From the NCBI GenBank assembly GCA_038373885.1, contig JAWZYV010019958.1, positions 558,001 through 622,000 of the forward strand: 64,000 nucleotides of DNA, written 5' to 3'. The position numbers were made by a program, and so were the translations under genes. The notes beneath the pieces were generated by a model that saw only the letters and a program-made list of their open reading frames with translations, was not told the DNA's origin and searched no databases. Shown one piece after another: positions 23,241 through 35,749 of this stretch (the stretch's first letter is position 1; every line of letters begins with the position of its first letter). The stretch is from Cheiracanthium punctorium (taxonomy: Eukaryota > Arthropoda > Arachnida > Araneae > Cheiracanthiidae).

Positions 23241-23248
23241 TCACTCAC

Positions 23249-23281
23249 ATTCTGACTCGCCTGGACGACGGCATATTTCAT
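23249..23281 (-). CDS. Candidate first coding exon (11 codons), weak
   Basis: On the minus strand an ATG at 23281 in acceptable context (ACAGGATGA) opens MKYAVVQASQN, followed immediately by GTGAGTGA, a strong donor. A GC donor two codons earlier (CAG|GCGAGT) is also possible. If spliced straight to the exon at 2691-2859, this frame would stop inside that exon, so either another exon intervenes, the ATG is an upstream ORF, or the two are unrelated. I do not recognise the peptide. Confidence 0.3.
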
Positions 23282-23790
23282 CCTGTCTTCACCGACGCCG
23301 TAGCGATTGAGAGAGAATCCAACACAACTGTTATGCAATATGGATGAGTGGTACACGGATATTTCACCAGTGACCGGCAGAATTAAAAGGCAAGAGAGAG
23401 ACAACCAGAGGTGGTACTGCGGTAATCCGAACAGAGGGGAAAAAAAACAAAAACAAAAAAGAACACTATTCGAAATTCCACAAGGCGAAAATGACACAGC
23501 AGTGAAATTCGAAATCTAAAACACAAATGTCGTCTGCGATTATCCAATCATCTGTGAATTAAAAACATATCCTTGCAGTTAAATAACGGCAATGGAGCCG
23601 AGTTGGGAGGTCGGGAAAGAGATGGCGTCTGCAGATGAGTGGAACACAGAGCGAACCATTCGCTATTGGCTCGTTCACCGGCATTGATTGGGGGAAGAGT
23701 GTGCCTAGAGCGCACGTGCCGTTACCACGGCTTTGCGGGGACTCCGACATGTTTTTGCCCTGATAGAGACGATTGACAGCGAAATAAATT
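23282..23790 (-). promoter_or_regulatory. Candidate promoter and 5' UTR region
   Basis: The block is CpG-richer than its flanks and contains, for the minus strand, two CCAAT boxes (ATTGG on the plus strand at 23665-23669 and 23687-23691) and a palindromic E-box CACGTG at 23713-23718, about 400 bases upstream of the ATG at 23281. No TATA box is clear. ORFs on the plus strand in the same block (for example from 23339 and 23592) could instead indicate plus-strand transcription. Confidence 0.35.
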
Positions 23791-26602
23791 GCTTTCGACA
23801 ATTCCTCAATGTATCACACACTTCCTACCCTCACAATCGTTTTAAAGCTGCATTTTAAAAAATAAATAAATTCACCTAACAAATATAATGTTAAGCAATC
23901 CCTAACACATCCATTCTAAGACACTCTTCAGTATAATTGTTTCTTATCGGGCATATACAATGACATAACGAACATTTACAAGAAACAAAATAGCATCACG
24001 CCAAGTATTTCTTTCAATATCCTCCTCCAAATAGATCCTCATCATGAAAATATTTTTTGAGAGACACCGTAAAAGAATTATAAACACCAAATCCATTATT
24101 TTTTATGAAAAGCATGCAGTCATAAATCTCAATTATATACACGCATTTTTTATTTTGGTAGATATATATATCCGAACCTCTCCAAATTGCACTTTACAAT
24201 GGCTGCCACATTTTTAGCCAAAATTTTCTAAATTCATTTCAAACTCCTGTAAAAGAAATATGAAAGCTACATACTTTTCACAGCATTTGAACAGTAGGTA
24301 CTATGTATAATACATTAATAAAAAAAAAAATATACTATACATAATTTCTTGCTGTAATCCATGCGTTTAGAATAAAATGTATTAAAATTAGAAAAATCAA
24401 AATATTGCTTTTTGATTCTTTTAAATACAAAGTGAGCTGCTGTACCAGTTAGGACAAGATGGCTTACTGGCCGATCAAGACCATCGGCGGGGAAACCTGT
24501 TTTACAGGCACTCATTTCGACGGCATAATTCCGATGCTAAAGAAGATTGGAAAAGGCAGTAAATAACGCTTAAAAAGTTTGCTTTTCTTGCTTCTGTTAG
24601 GGCTGTTCCTTAGAAATAATGCGACTTTTGAACAGTTAAGAAACAATTAAATGATGCCAGCAGGGCCGCATTTAGGAGCTCCGCTCCCCTAGCCATTATT
24701 GCCGTCGACGGCCCTCAATAATTCCATCTCTACTCTTCCCAGTGCTTCGTAATAAATTAAAAATAACACTTAACTAAATAAATCTTATCAGTGAATCCAC
24801 AATTTATTAATACTACTTACTATTAGATGCTACAAGTACGGTGTAAAAAATACCAAATGGGAAATATTTTTGAGTTACTTTTAACTTTTGTACGGATTTA
24901 GTAAGACTAGTAAAAAGGAATTAAAAAGAAGAAAAAAATAAGTATTTTTTTAATTTTACGTTCTAGATATGAGTCTAGTCCGCCTTATGGAAAATATGGC
25001 CTTGAATGTCAGACAATCAAAAAGTTCAGAATTTTTTATAGTTCAATGATTTAAATAATCAGTGTTTTCCAACCACTCTGTAGGAGGAACTTGGCCGCTG
25101 GTCCATGCTTAATAAATTCACATTCGTTCTGAGCCAAATTGATTTTACTAAGTAGCTGATTTTTATATGCGACGAGTGTTGAAAAAGTTATCTAATATAC
25201 TTAATTCCAATTCTTTATCCTTCTAAAGACTACATACAATTTAGTTACTAATGTGTTCAATGCCAGGCAAGCTAAAATACAACATTAAATAATTCTGTTG
25301 CGGTTAGGTAGATTTTTGTCAATCTCAACATTAAACAAATACATGTTGAATTCTATGCACTTGATAATATGATCCCTCTCACAGGCAATATGTTAAGTGT
25401 AAAACCACAATTTTTCACAGGGGAGTTTTTAGACCTTGATTTATTTCTGTAAATATAGTTTCTAGTTGGGGTGTAGATATCTAAATATATTCCCTCACCC
25501 CCGAAAATTTATGATTAGATAACAGATATGATTAGATAAGCTTTATGTCAAGCAAAAACGTCTCCTTCAGCTGCCCGCCGAACGGCGCCCTACGCCGTCG
25601 CCTAGTTTGTCTATTTGCTCGGGCCAGCATTGCCTATTTGGCATGTTACGTTTATTTCTTATTTGCTTTCACAAACATTCTCAGCCAAACCGGAATATTC
25701 TTTTTCTCAATTTTAACAACAATTTAATTTTAATTCTCTTGTATTTTCTAATGTATCTGAACCTGGTCCGTTTAATGAAGATTTTTAATAGTTTTCTTAG
25801 GGTGAAAATAAGTTTTTAAAAAAAATATTTACATTCAAATTAGGGATCATTTTTTATTCTTACGGCATCAGACATTTCAAAAAAAGAATAGTAACTGAAA
25901 AATATTTATTCTGAAGAGGGATGGGGGAAAGATTGAAATTAGGATGCTGAGGAGCATAATATACTTATCGGAGCTTTTCCTGCCGAACAAGTTAATAAAC
26001 AGCGGAATTCACTGAAATGAAGTAGAGAAAAATGCAGACATTTACTTATTTAGAAAATAAACAAACCCTCAGATATTTTTATGCTTACATTGTCCCAAAA
26101 GAAAAAACACAGCACCTGGGCTATGCAAGAAACACGCATTTGAAGACTGTAATATTTTCAGAAATGTATATTTTAGAGGTTTCACTAAAAATTCGATTTC
26201 TTTAATCATTGGTATAATTGTACAAACAATACAAAATTCGTATATTGTACGAAAAAATCGTACAAGTTGGCAGCTATATATTTAGTTATTTGAAAAAAAT
26301 CAGAGGTGTTGTTTTTGAAAATTTTTAATTTTGTGTAAAACATTGTGTTGCATATCGTATTGAAGTCCATTAAAAAACCATTCAAAATGATATATTAATC
26401 AGCCCTCTAGCACCATTCATTACAGAATTAGAGAGGATTTTATGAATAGGAAGTGTAAATTTTGGACATTTTTCTCACTTTTAAAAATTCATTAAATAAA
26501 AACTACCGAGCTACAAAACTTTTAAAATTGGATTTTTCATAAACTCCATAGCAACAGACTATAAAACAAAAACTATCGAAATGTGAGAAGTCAAGAATCA
26601 GA
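23791..26602. other. Long non-coding stretch
   Basis: No exon, repeat array or complete element seen. A hAT-end-like CAGGGCCGCATTTAGGAG lies at about 24664, with an inverse CGGCCCT near 24710, forming a ~50-base hairpin-like remnant. Short ORFs near 24315 and 25545 have no motifs. Confidence 0.45.
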
Positions 26603-27497
26603 CCTCTCATTGATTTGGCATGGACTAACACAATGTTTCATTCCATGTCAAATCAACAAAATTAATTTTTTTAAAAAGAAAGAAACCTTGACATCTTGCA
26701 TTTGGATAATTTGTTATTTCTAACATGTACCTATTCAAATATGTATATGGAAAACTCAATTTTAAAAACTTTTTCGCTCGGCAGTTTTTTTTTTTTTTTT
26801 TTTTTTTTTTTCCTGCTGTGAATTTTCAAAAATGAGAAAGTCTGTCAAAATGGGTATTGTTAGCATTCACAAAATTATCCTTAATTCAGTAATTGAAGTT
26901 CTTTTTCCTCTCATTGATTTGGCATGGACTAACACAATGTTTCATTCCATGTCAAATCAACAAAATTAATTTTTAAAAAAGAAAGAAACCTTGACATCTT
27001 GCATTTGGATAATTTGTTATTTCTAACATGTACCTATTCAAATATGTATATGGAAAACTCAATTTTAAAAACTTTTTCGCTCGGCAGTTTTTTTTTTTTT
27101 TTTCTGCTGTGAATTTTCAAAAATGAGAAAGTCTGTCAAAATGGGTATTGTTAGCATTCCCAAAATTATCCTTAATTCAGTAATTGAAGTTCTTTTTCCT
27201 CTCATTGATTTGGCATGGACTAACACAATGTTTCATTCCATGTCAAATCACACCAAAATTAATTTTTTAAAACAAAGAAAGAAACCTTGACATCTTGCAT
27301 TTGGAATAATTTGTTTATTTCTAACATGTACCTATTCAAATATGTATATGGAAAACTCAATTTTAAAAACTTTTTCGCTCGGCAGTTTTTTTTTTTTTTT
27401 TTTTTCTGCTGTGAATTTTCAAAAATGAGAAAGTCTGTCAAAATGGGTATTGTTAGCATTCACAAAATTATCCTTAATTCAGTAATTGAAGTTCTTT
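26603..27497. repeat. Three-copy tandem repeat, ~300-bp unit
   Basis: Units start CCTCTCATTGATTTGGCATG at 26603, 26907 and 27198 (steps 304 and 291). Copies are nearly identical. Length differences come mostly from a poly-T tract in each unit of about 32, 19 and 21 bases. The third copy ends near 27497 (GAAGTTCTTTTT). The array is recent and gives a spurious ORF at 27287-27541. Confidence 0.95.
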
Positions 27498-28193
27498 TTA
27501 CGGACTTTAAAATGTCGTGCAACACAGTATATTGTATATAAAATTTAATTTTTATGAAGTTTTAAAATATTTTCAAAAACATTACCTTTGATTTTTTTTT
27601 TTCCAAAAAAACAAAATATGTTAATCGTTTACATACTGTCAAGAGGTATAAAAAGTTTTAGGATGGAGGGAATAATAGAATTTTAAAAAATAAATTGAAT
27701 GAGTGCAACTTTCAAAATAAATATCAATTTCTTGTTTCAAAAATTAATTTCTTAAAAGCCCATTATTTCTCCATCCTGAAACTTAGCTTACATCATGACA
27801 ATATGTTACAGATTAACAGCATTTATTTATTTGTAATTTTTTTTAAGCACCAGGGTGCTACTTTGTTCAAGCCCAGACTTTTTTCTACGAGACTTTGTAG
27901 ACATGATTTGTAGACAGGTTTTGTAGACATGAACTGGCACAGTGAAGATCTTTTCAAATGTGTTTGCCAGATAACGCGGAAGTTCGGGTGGGGGGGGGGG
28001 GAAATCAAAATCTTGAAAGTCGCACAAGGTTTGCAATTTTTGACAACTTATCGCCACGTTTGCTACCTAAAAAATAACTTCAAAACCCGAACCAAGCTTG
28101 AAAAGTATGCTTAGAATATGCCTGAAGATTGTAAAATAGTTTTACAATCTAGAGATTAAATGGTGAATTAGAAGAAGTTCAAATTGGATAAGT
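27498..28193. other. Non-coding; G tract
   Basis: A G tract at about 27989-28000 and a degenerate triplication of 'TTTGTAGACATGA' near 27893-27930. Nothing else seen. Confidence 0.5.
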
Positions 28194-28700
28194 ATATTGT
28201 AGGTCACCGTGACACAACATGTATAGATTGGTATGTGTAGGACTTAATAGCATTTTGGCAGGACAACAAATGAGTGTTCTTTTACATTATGGCCTATGGA
28301 CCGAAATTCTTGAACGTGCGGAAGTGTCGGTAGGGTACATTCATTTGAGCTCAAATAGGGTATGTATATTATAGGTCCCGATCTCATGACCTGCATAGGT
28401 TCTGGTGACTGCAGAACCCACAGTTTATCCACAGGGTTACAAAAAGGGTTGTTTTTTCGGCCTACGGTCGCAAATCATTTAAAGTAAGATAGTGTCCACA
28501 TGGTGCAATCGATTGACATCATATTAGGTACACATATTATAGGTCACAGTCTTATATTCTGCATAAATTTTAGCGAGTGCACGCCCAACAGTTTTTTACA
28601 GGGCTACAAAAAAGAATTATTATATATTGCGGTCTATAGACTTAAATCATTTTAAGTGCACTAGTGCCTGAACACATGATCAGATTGAGCGGAATGGAAT
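28194..28700. repeat. Degenerate tandem repeat, ~172-bp unit, three copies
   Basis: Units begin TATTGTAGGTCACCGT (28194), TATTATAGGTCCCGAT (28368) and TATTATAGGTCACAGT (28538). Each carries the order GCATA-like word, GG-TACAAAA, a GGCCTAYGG-like word and AAATCATTTAAAGT. Divergence is substantial, so the array is old. Confidence 0.75.
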
Positions 28701-29004
28701 TTATTTAAACAATTCGTAAATATCAAGTGTTCGGAAAGTCGGGTGGAGTCACTCGAAATTATTTGGTTAGCAGAGAACCACCTTTCTTGAGGATTTTCAA
28801 CCTTCCTAAAAGCGATGGTCGTACCTATTTATGTTCTTTGAAGGTTACAAGTTTTAATTAATTTGGTTTTAAAAAAAAGCATTAGGAGAATTGAGCATTG
28901 CTATCAGCGTTCCAAGAATATATTGTTGCAGAAAACTCTGGTTAGTTTTCGGGTTCGTCGTTTGAAAGTACGGTGAATATGGAAGGTTCTAGAAACAATC
29001 CACT
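28701..29004. other. Non-coding, nothing recognised
   Basis: No feature seen. Confidence 0.4.
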
Positions 29005-29070
29005 TAGCAGCCCACTGGTTAAGGTGTTGAACTCGTAACCCGAAGGTTGCGGATTCGATTCTGACGTACC
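29005..29070 (+). repeat. tRNA-derived SINE-like head
   Basis: A-box-like TAGCAGCCCACTGG at 29005-29018 and B-box-like GGATTCGATTC at 29051-29061 have tRNA-like spacing. The anticodon-like CTCGTAA is present but stems pair poorly, so a functional tRNA is unlikely. The SINE body may extend to about 29270, where GC-richer sequence ends. Confidence 0.55.
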
Positions 29071-30226
29071 ACGAAAGACCGCCGACGTCACGTTAAATTC
29101 GGAGTTCCGAAAGTCCTCTCGGCGGTCGATAGCAGTTTCCGAGGGTTGGCAATATTCAGAAGTCCTCCACCTTCTGATGAGGATCTTAATTGTGGCAGGA
29201 AATTTCAGGAAGGACGTATGTAGCTCTAAAACACCATATTCAGTGACGTGAGCTGTTCTTTCCTGGCAAAACAAACAGCCCACTTGTCAGGATGGAACAC
29301 GAATTTTAGTGATTCTAGAACTTCGTCGAACAATCTGCTATGCAGCACTAACACTATTTATAACAGTCAGCTAAACACAGAATCTTTTTCAGGTGCTGTA
29401 TTTCACACACAGCAAATTACTTCCACAGGCTAAAATTCAGTGGAAATTCTCGAGGAAAATCATAAAAAGTTCCTCGAGATTCAACAATGAAAAATTCGCA
29501 AACACCATTCAAAAACATTCTTCTCAAAATGAGCAAAATATTGCTTTCAAAAGCGCGGACAATCCGGAGCCTTATGCTCTCAACAGAACAGACGCCTCCC
29601 CTCACAGCTGACTGCAGCAAACTGAACTGCCAGGGGTGATCTGCGCCTACTCTTATAATCTAGCCGAATTTTCTAGCAATTTCTCGATATTAATCAAAAA
29701 AAAAAAAACCAAACAAACGCAAACATAGATTGCGTAATAGAAATGTAAGTGAGTAATACTAGGCTATTCCGTAATACTAAAACGAGGAAACCAACATTAC
29801 AGGCCTCATTAGTAAAATCGCGCAAAACGTCCGAGATGTTGACAAGCTAGGCGAGTTTTTTGGCGAAATGTAGCCAAATTTGCGCCAAAAATAAATCCTC
29901 CCCAAAACATGAAGTCAGCTAAGCTCTAGCACCAATATTTCTCGAGAATTCGAGAAAACCCTATGTTAAGCAATGGAGATACACGGAACTCCCTATGTCG
30001 TGCTCTAGTTGATCTGTTGCACAAAATGCAAATTGCAGTTATTTGACGAGCAGATTACGAATTTTAGACTATATTTAACCCTTGGAGGGCATCGAATAAG
30101 AAATTCGTAACACTAGGATGGCTATACCCTTACTGACCTCAATGATGGAAAAACTACGCTTTATTTATTTGTTTCAGAAACCTAAAATGAATAGTTGTCA
30201 TTGGATTAGATTATACACACAACTAG
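29071..30226. other. GC-richer to AT-rich non-coding; possible retroelement remnant
   Basis: Contains a perfect 10-bp hairpin TCTCGAGGAA...TTCCTCGAGA (about 29447-29480). Around 29600-29665 there is CTGCGCCTACTCTTATAATC, reminiscent of a retroelement LTR promoter, but no LTR pair was found. Several short ORFs on both strands have no motif. Confidence 0.35.
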
Positions 30227-30312
30227 GAATCTAACCGTTGGAAATTCTAAGATGTCCTGGTAACCTGGGCTACGGTAGACACTGCTACCACTAAACCATC
30301 CATATGCAGCTA
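30227..30312 (-). repeat. tRNA-derived SINE-like head, minus strand
   Basis: On the minus strand an A-box-like TGGTTTAGTGGTAGCAGTG is followed after about 50 bases by a B-box-like GGTTAGATTCC (30227-30237). The layout fits a tRNA-derived SINE with a slightly lengthened variable region; the cloverleaf is not preserved. Confidence 0.5.
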
Positions 30313-31217
30313 ATCATATTGATGCATTCACATGAATAACACCAGCTGTTAAACTGTAGATTATTATTATTATTTTTTTTTTTTAATTCCCTTAACCCAT
30401 TTACGTTTATTATCTCGCTCTTAAAGGCGAGAAGTTACCCCACAGCTCCTTAGCATTCGAACAAATTGATGACACCCGCAGAAAACATAAGTGGAAAATG
30501 AAAAATCAAACAGTTATCAATAAAGCGGGGCGAGCTCTCGGAACAGGGGAGATAAAATGGCTTAAAAGGAAGCGCCATCTACCGGCAAACGCGTCACAGA
30601 GAGCTGCTACGAGAGGGTATTCAACTTTCCTTGTTTAGTAAATGGTAACATGCAGTAAGGATCTCCAGGATCCAACCACTTGCTCGGCGTGCCGAAGAAA
30701 TCGGAGGAAGAATAGCTGCAATGACTTCAGTGTAAGGTTTTAGCTTTTTAATAATTTGAAAAACAAGAACATCCATTTCTCACACATGCTGGATACAATG
30801 TTCGAGTATGCTAAAGAAAGAAAAATATTTTATCATAAATTGGAAAATGTGATTAACGATCGGGCTCTAAAGGTCTAAATTAGAGGTCGGCTAAACGAAA
30901 AAAAAAAAGGGGGGTGGTGAAAACTCTATCGATACTTGTCTATTGCTAAATATTTTCAGAACATTTTTATCGAATTGACTGTTTTTCATAGATAAATTAA
31001 GTTTTAATATTTATCTGTGAAAAATAATATTTTATTAGTAACTAATTATTCAAACTTCAAAAATAATTATTTTTTTCATTTAAAACAAGCAAATAAAATC
31101 TACTTTTTTTTCTTGCATTTTCTTGGAAACTATGGGCCGTACAGGTATAGTTCTTCGGACATTTTTTTATGTACTCCAAACGAGGAATCTGCCCGTGTAG
31201 AGTTTATAGGGTGTTGG
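30313..31217. other. Non-coding
   Basis: A short GC-richer patch at 30520-30720 includes AAGCGCCATCTACCGGC. No gene could be assigned. Confidence 0.4.
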
Positions 31218-31891
31218 CAGTAGAGCCAGAAATTTTTCATTGGGGGTGGAAGGGGGGGGGGTCGACTATTGCAATTCCCAAATATGTATACGAGTGTGTG
31301 CAAGCGCGCACACAGGATTTTTGGCTGGGGGGGGGGTGTCCAACTTTTACAGTTTGGGGGAGGGTCCAACTTTTACGGTTTGGGGGGCCACTTTGGGTTG
31401 GGTCCAACTTTTAGGGATGCTCCAGATTGACAAAAATCAGTGATGAAAGAGCTCGTTTTCATTAGATAGAATTCATCAAAACTCGTCCCATCCAGTTCCC
31501 TAAGAATACACTACACAGTACAATAGGAAGCAAAGTAATAGTTGTACAGTTTTGAGAACGAGATGGTGTTTTATGTTCGCTTTCAGTTCGTTTTTCGAAA
31601 AGTTGAGGAAACGAGAAAAAAAAAATTTATCTTTTTTTTTTATTAGAACTGAAACTATTGCTACCTTTTTTTTGTAATTATTTTATTTACTATAGATATA
31701 GGATAATAATCAAAAAAAAAGAAAACCAAAGCCGATGGGGGGTCCGGATCCCCTGGACCCCCCCCCCCTTGTGTGCGCCACTGCGAGTGTGAGACAAGGG
31801 AGTGAAGAACATATTTTGCATGGCAAAAAATTCCTCATGGGGGGTTGTGACCCCCCTAATCCCCCCCCTTGGCTACGCCACTGGGTGTTTG
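31210..31891. mobile_element. hAT element with near-perfect 8-bp TSD
   Basis: The element spans 31218-31883. The left end reads CAGTAGAGCCAGAAATTTTT and the right end, inward, CAGTGGCGTAGCCAAGG. Flanks GGTGTTGG (31210-31217) and GGTGTTTG (31884-31891) match at 7 of 8 bases. Inside the right half a second CAGTGGCGCACACAAGG begins at about 31795 on the minus strand, so one end seems duplicated or nested. Both ends run into G/C tracts. A small minisatellite lies at 31335-31415. Confidence 0.75.
31335..31415. repeat. Minisatellite, ~27-bp unit
   Basis: GTCCAACTTTTACAGTTTGG is repeated about three times with small changes. It lies inside the hAT element at 31218-31883. Confidence 0.8.
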
Positions 31892-33267
31892 GAATCCTGT
31901 ACAAAACAAGTGCTTTGAATCTAGTAAATATCATTAAAAATGAAAGTCATGGTTAATTAATTTATTTTTCAGGCAAATACACGAACATCTGTCAGGAAAG
32001 TTTACCCAGATCATAAGTGCTTTTGAAACTTTAAACGCATTTTTCTCATAACTGTTTTAAAGTCGGGGAGGCACTCGGCGTTTTCTCGGAAACGGCTGGA
32101 CCGATCAGTCTCAAATTTCAGCCACAAGCGTTTAAAGTACACTTTTTAGAAATTAATCGAAGGGTTGATTTTTTTTTTTCTTCACCTATGAATATTTTCA
32201 TTTTATAAACAATTTAAGTCCTAAATTTTTATCAAAAATCAATTTTTCTTTTTGAGATGCCGCCATTTTGTTAAAAATTATTATTTTGCTTATTCCTCGA
32301 ATCAGTTACAAGATAATACATTATATTAACGAAATGTTTTTGGTTTTGCGCGGGAGGAGGGGAGGGGGGCTCCTGACTGTATATAACCCCTTAATCCAAA
32401 CAGATTAAAAAATTGTCTAAAAACGTACTAAAACTCACGCCGTTGAAGTGATCGGCTTGAAAACTTTCATAATTATGTAATATATATATATATATATAAA
32501 ATAGCTAACTTACGTAATGTGGAATCCCAAGATAATCCATTGATAAATTGAAAAAAAAAAAAAAAAACAGATAGCATATGTTGCCAATTAACAAGCTGAC
32601 CGAAAAAAAGTGTTTAAATAGAGCCTTCGAAGCCAATGAAAGTTTGGAAAATTTTTGGATATAATGCGCCAAATGAGACCAGGTGGGCTTTAAGCCTAAC
32701 CACATGTATCCACATGATTCGGATATGGAATGGAAAATTGAAATGGTGTGCTCTATCGTCAGGCGCCACCGCACACACATTTCAATTTAATCGAAAAAAC
32801 AATAATAGCTAGGTTTCTGCAAGTTCCCTGACCAAAAATAGGGTCATTTTGTAACCTGGAGAGCGACCATAGCTATTAGAAATAAACAACGAGGTAGTGA
32901 ACCAAACATGAAGATCGAAGCTCAGTTATGGAGGCAGTACTAGTGCATGTTGCCATCAGAGAAAACTAAATGCCATCATTAGACGAGTAATGCCATGGAG
33001 TGGGAAATAAAAAAAATAATAATCTGGAAGTATGGAAAGAAAAGAAAAAATAATAATAATTAAATAAAATTAAATGAATAAATAATAAAATAAATATAAC
33101 ACTAGTATAGCTAATCTATGTTTAACGTAGTACAAGCTGCAGTAGCTAAGAAGTACTTAGGTGAAGTTGTGGAAAAGGAGAAAAACTGTAGAAATTAATT
33201 ATAATAGTAATGATAATGATAATAATTATATTAATATTACACATTTATTAATTGATATTAATGCTAA

Positions 33268-33320
<53 letters not shown>

Positions 33321-33337
33321 CCAATCTGTGCTGTTTT
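31892..33337. other. Non-coding; TA microsatellites
   Basis: TA dinucleotide runs at about 32478-32498 and 33271-33319. A word near 32080-32105 (TTTTCTCGGAAACGGCTGGA, then CCGATC) resembles the 3' region of retroposon or Helitron-type repeats but is isolated. Confidence 0.45.
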
Positions 33338-33650
33338 AAAAATCTGAAAATCCACCCGTTCCATAATTTTAAACGATTTTTCGCCATTTTCAGCTTTTTT
33401 CATTTCCGAGAGTGAAAAAATCATTTGTGACAAAATCTGGTGTCGCAAGTGATATTGACGTCATATTGAAGTCATGGTTATCAGGCTTTGAAGGGAAAAT
33501 TAAGATTCCAACTCGCTTAAAATAGCTTTTCTAGATTACCCAGTTTAAATTTTTTCCACAAATAAAATTATTTTATCTGCATGAAGCATTGATATACGAG
33601 AGGATGGTCCCACCAAAAGAAATCTTTCGAACGAAAAGTATGAAATTGCG
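33338..33650. repeat. Dispersed repeat family A, copy 2
   Basis: Matches 20612-20915 and 50303-50565. Contains a palindromic TGACGTCA at 33456-33463, as in copy 1, but not in copy 3. Confidence 0.8.
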
Positions 33651-34267
33651 ATTTTGGTATATTTTTTGCAATTGTCTCCACAACGGAATTTAGCATATGC
33701 AATCAGCATATATTTATTTTCGTATCTCTGCCGCTTATTAAATAAAAAATTTAAATTATTTTCATTAGAATATGGGGCACATTTTACTAAATGGACGGTT
33801 CTTTTATACGGGGTCCATGTGGAAATTTAAATTTTGTATTTATTTAACTTCTAAAAAAATGTAATCGATACCATAGAATTCTGTACCTTTTTTTACGTGA
33901 CTCTGTAATTTGATGTATATTAGCTGAAGTACCTGTCGTTGAATAGTTCGTATGCAATGCAGATTTCCAAAAAAACGTGAATTAGTGTTTGCATTGTAGG
34001 AGTACAAAAATGGAATTAGCACAGCTACAGAAAGCAAAGAAATAAGTTATGTGTATTATGTGGAGCAGCATATTGCCGAATCAAATTGTCAAAGAAAAAA
34101 CATTTTATTTTCAAAATGGATGTTTTCTTTAAGTAGAATGAGCTTCTAACACCAAGAGATCATTTAAAGTTACAGAAGATGATGTTAGAAATGAAAATTA
34201 AATTAAAAAGAGAAAATCTCGAAAATGCTTTTTTAATAGCAAACAGTTTATATTCAACACTGCAGGG
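33651..34267. other. Non-coding, nothing recognised
   Basis: No feature seen. Confidence 0.45.
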
Positions 34268-34729
34268 TTTGATTTTAGAGATGAGTTCGGGCTCATTTTT
34301 TGAAGCCCGAGCCCGCAGACTTTTAATCCGAGCCCACCCGAGCCCGAAATTTCAGATAAGATCAATAAAATTCAAAGAAGTAACTCTTAGATAGAATACA
34401 ATAAATTCTGCCGTTTGTGCAAATCAAAGACAAATTGCAAATTTTTAATGCACTTTCTAATTCTTTATATCTATGTTTATGAAATAATCTCCGCTCTCAT
34501 CACTAACCAAGCAATATAAGCCGCCGTTCTGAAATACCCAAAGAGCTTCACGCACCTTCTAGGCGGCCGTGCAGCTATTTTCTTTAAAGTAGTTTTATTT
34601 TCCTCATGAATCACTATTTAAAATCAGTTTCAAGGAGTATGTTCAATAAAAGAGAATTTTTTCACGAGCCCGAGCCCGAGCCCGAACGCAATTGTGAATT
34701 ACAGAGCTCGACTCATCTCTATTTGATTT
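34268..34729. mobile_element. hAT MITE (GAGCCC family), copy 1, perfect TSD
   Basis: The element spans 34276-34721 (446 bp) with ends TAGAGATGAGTTCGGGCTC and, inward from the right, TAGAGATGAGTCGAGCTC. It is flanked by identical TTTGATTT (34268-34275, 34722-34729). Subterminal regions hold runs of GAGCCC/GGGCTC. It is homologous along its length to 53470-53927. Confidence 0.95.
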
Positions 34730-35749
34730 CATATTCAGATATTTCCATTTGATGGGCGAAAAAGCTTTTAAACAGTTTACGCCAATCCTCAAAAAGAATA
34801 ATATTGGTTGAAAATTCAATTGTCTGTAACTTAAAATTCAGTAACCACAGACTCAAAAAGCGGCCTGAAACGGCGCACCGTGCGAGATTTTCGAGATCTA
34901 GCTGGACTTAAGTCAATTTCTTTCTGTTGTTGACTGTGATGCGAAAAATAGCACGTAAATTGTCTTGCATATGCAAAAACCGATATTTCTCAAGATAATG
35001 GGCCTTTCTGACAAACATTTATCAAACCGGCGCAATCCCCGAAAGCAATTTCAACTTGAGTTTTAGTATATTATATCGCATTATACCAATATGTAATTGT
35101 GTTTTCCTAAAAGGACTCATAGGAAATAATTAAATTTCCTTGCCTATATTTGCCACTTGGTACAAATTTGTGGGATGATCTGCTCTTCTAAATTTGAGTT
35201 GGGTCTAGAATTACTGATCTTTGTATCATTTGATTATGCTTGCTCGACAAATATGCTGTGTTTCTGTGTGCTCATAATGATTTTGTGTTGATTTTACTCT
35301 TGCAGAAGTATCAAAATTAGTTTATATATGATTTTCTTTTAATAAGTGTGAATTTTATCAGGAGTACCGTAAGAATTTTTCCGTCTCTGAAAAAACGAAT
35401 AACTATTTAAATTCAAATTTTGTAACAATAATTCGATTTCTTTTTTTTTTTTTTTTACATTTCCTTTATTACTCCTTTATTACTATCATTATTCTTATTG
35501 CTACTCTGGCCAGGTTCCGCCAAGGCTACACAGTTAATTTACCTGTCTTTGTCAAAGTACACATAAAATTAAATAAAAAATCAATAACGAAAAGGAAAAA
35601 CGAAATACAGAATACGTACTTTGCATTTTTTGTATTCAAACAAAACAAACAAAAAAAAGGGGGGAAGATGAAAAACTAAATTTTGTCATTGAATTTAAAA
35701 TAGTTTGAAAATGAACATAATGATACAAAACTTCTGTGTAGACGATATT
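34730..35749. other. Non-coding, nothing recognised
   Basis: Poly-T tract near 35441-35457. No element or exon was identified. Confidence 0.45.

Noticed and set aside
26603..27497. CRISPR-like or regularly spaced repeat array
   Set aside because: Units are contiguous 300-bp tandem copies without unique spacers, in eukaryotic DNA; the other arrays also lack a repeat-spacer layout.
29400..29700. Solo LTR
   Set aside because: A TATA-like CTTATAATC context is present, but no TG...CA boundaries with target duplication or second LTR could be found.
33161..33448. ORFs with (IY)n tracts on both strands
   Set aside because: They are translations of a TA microsatellite.
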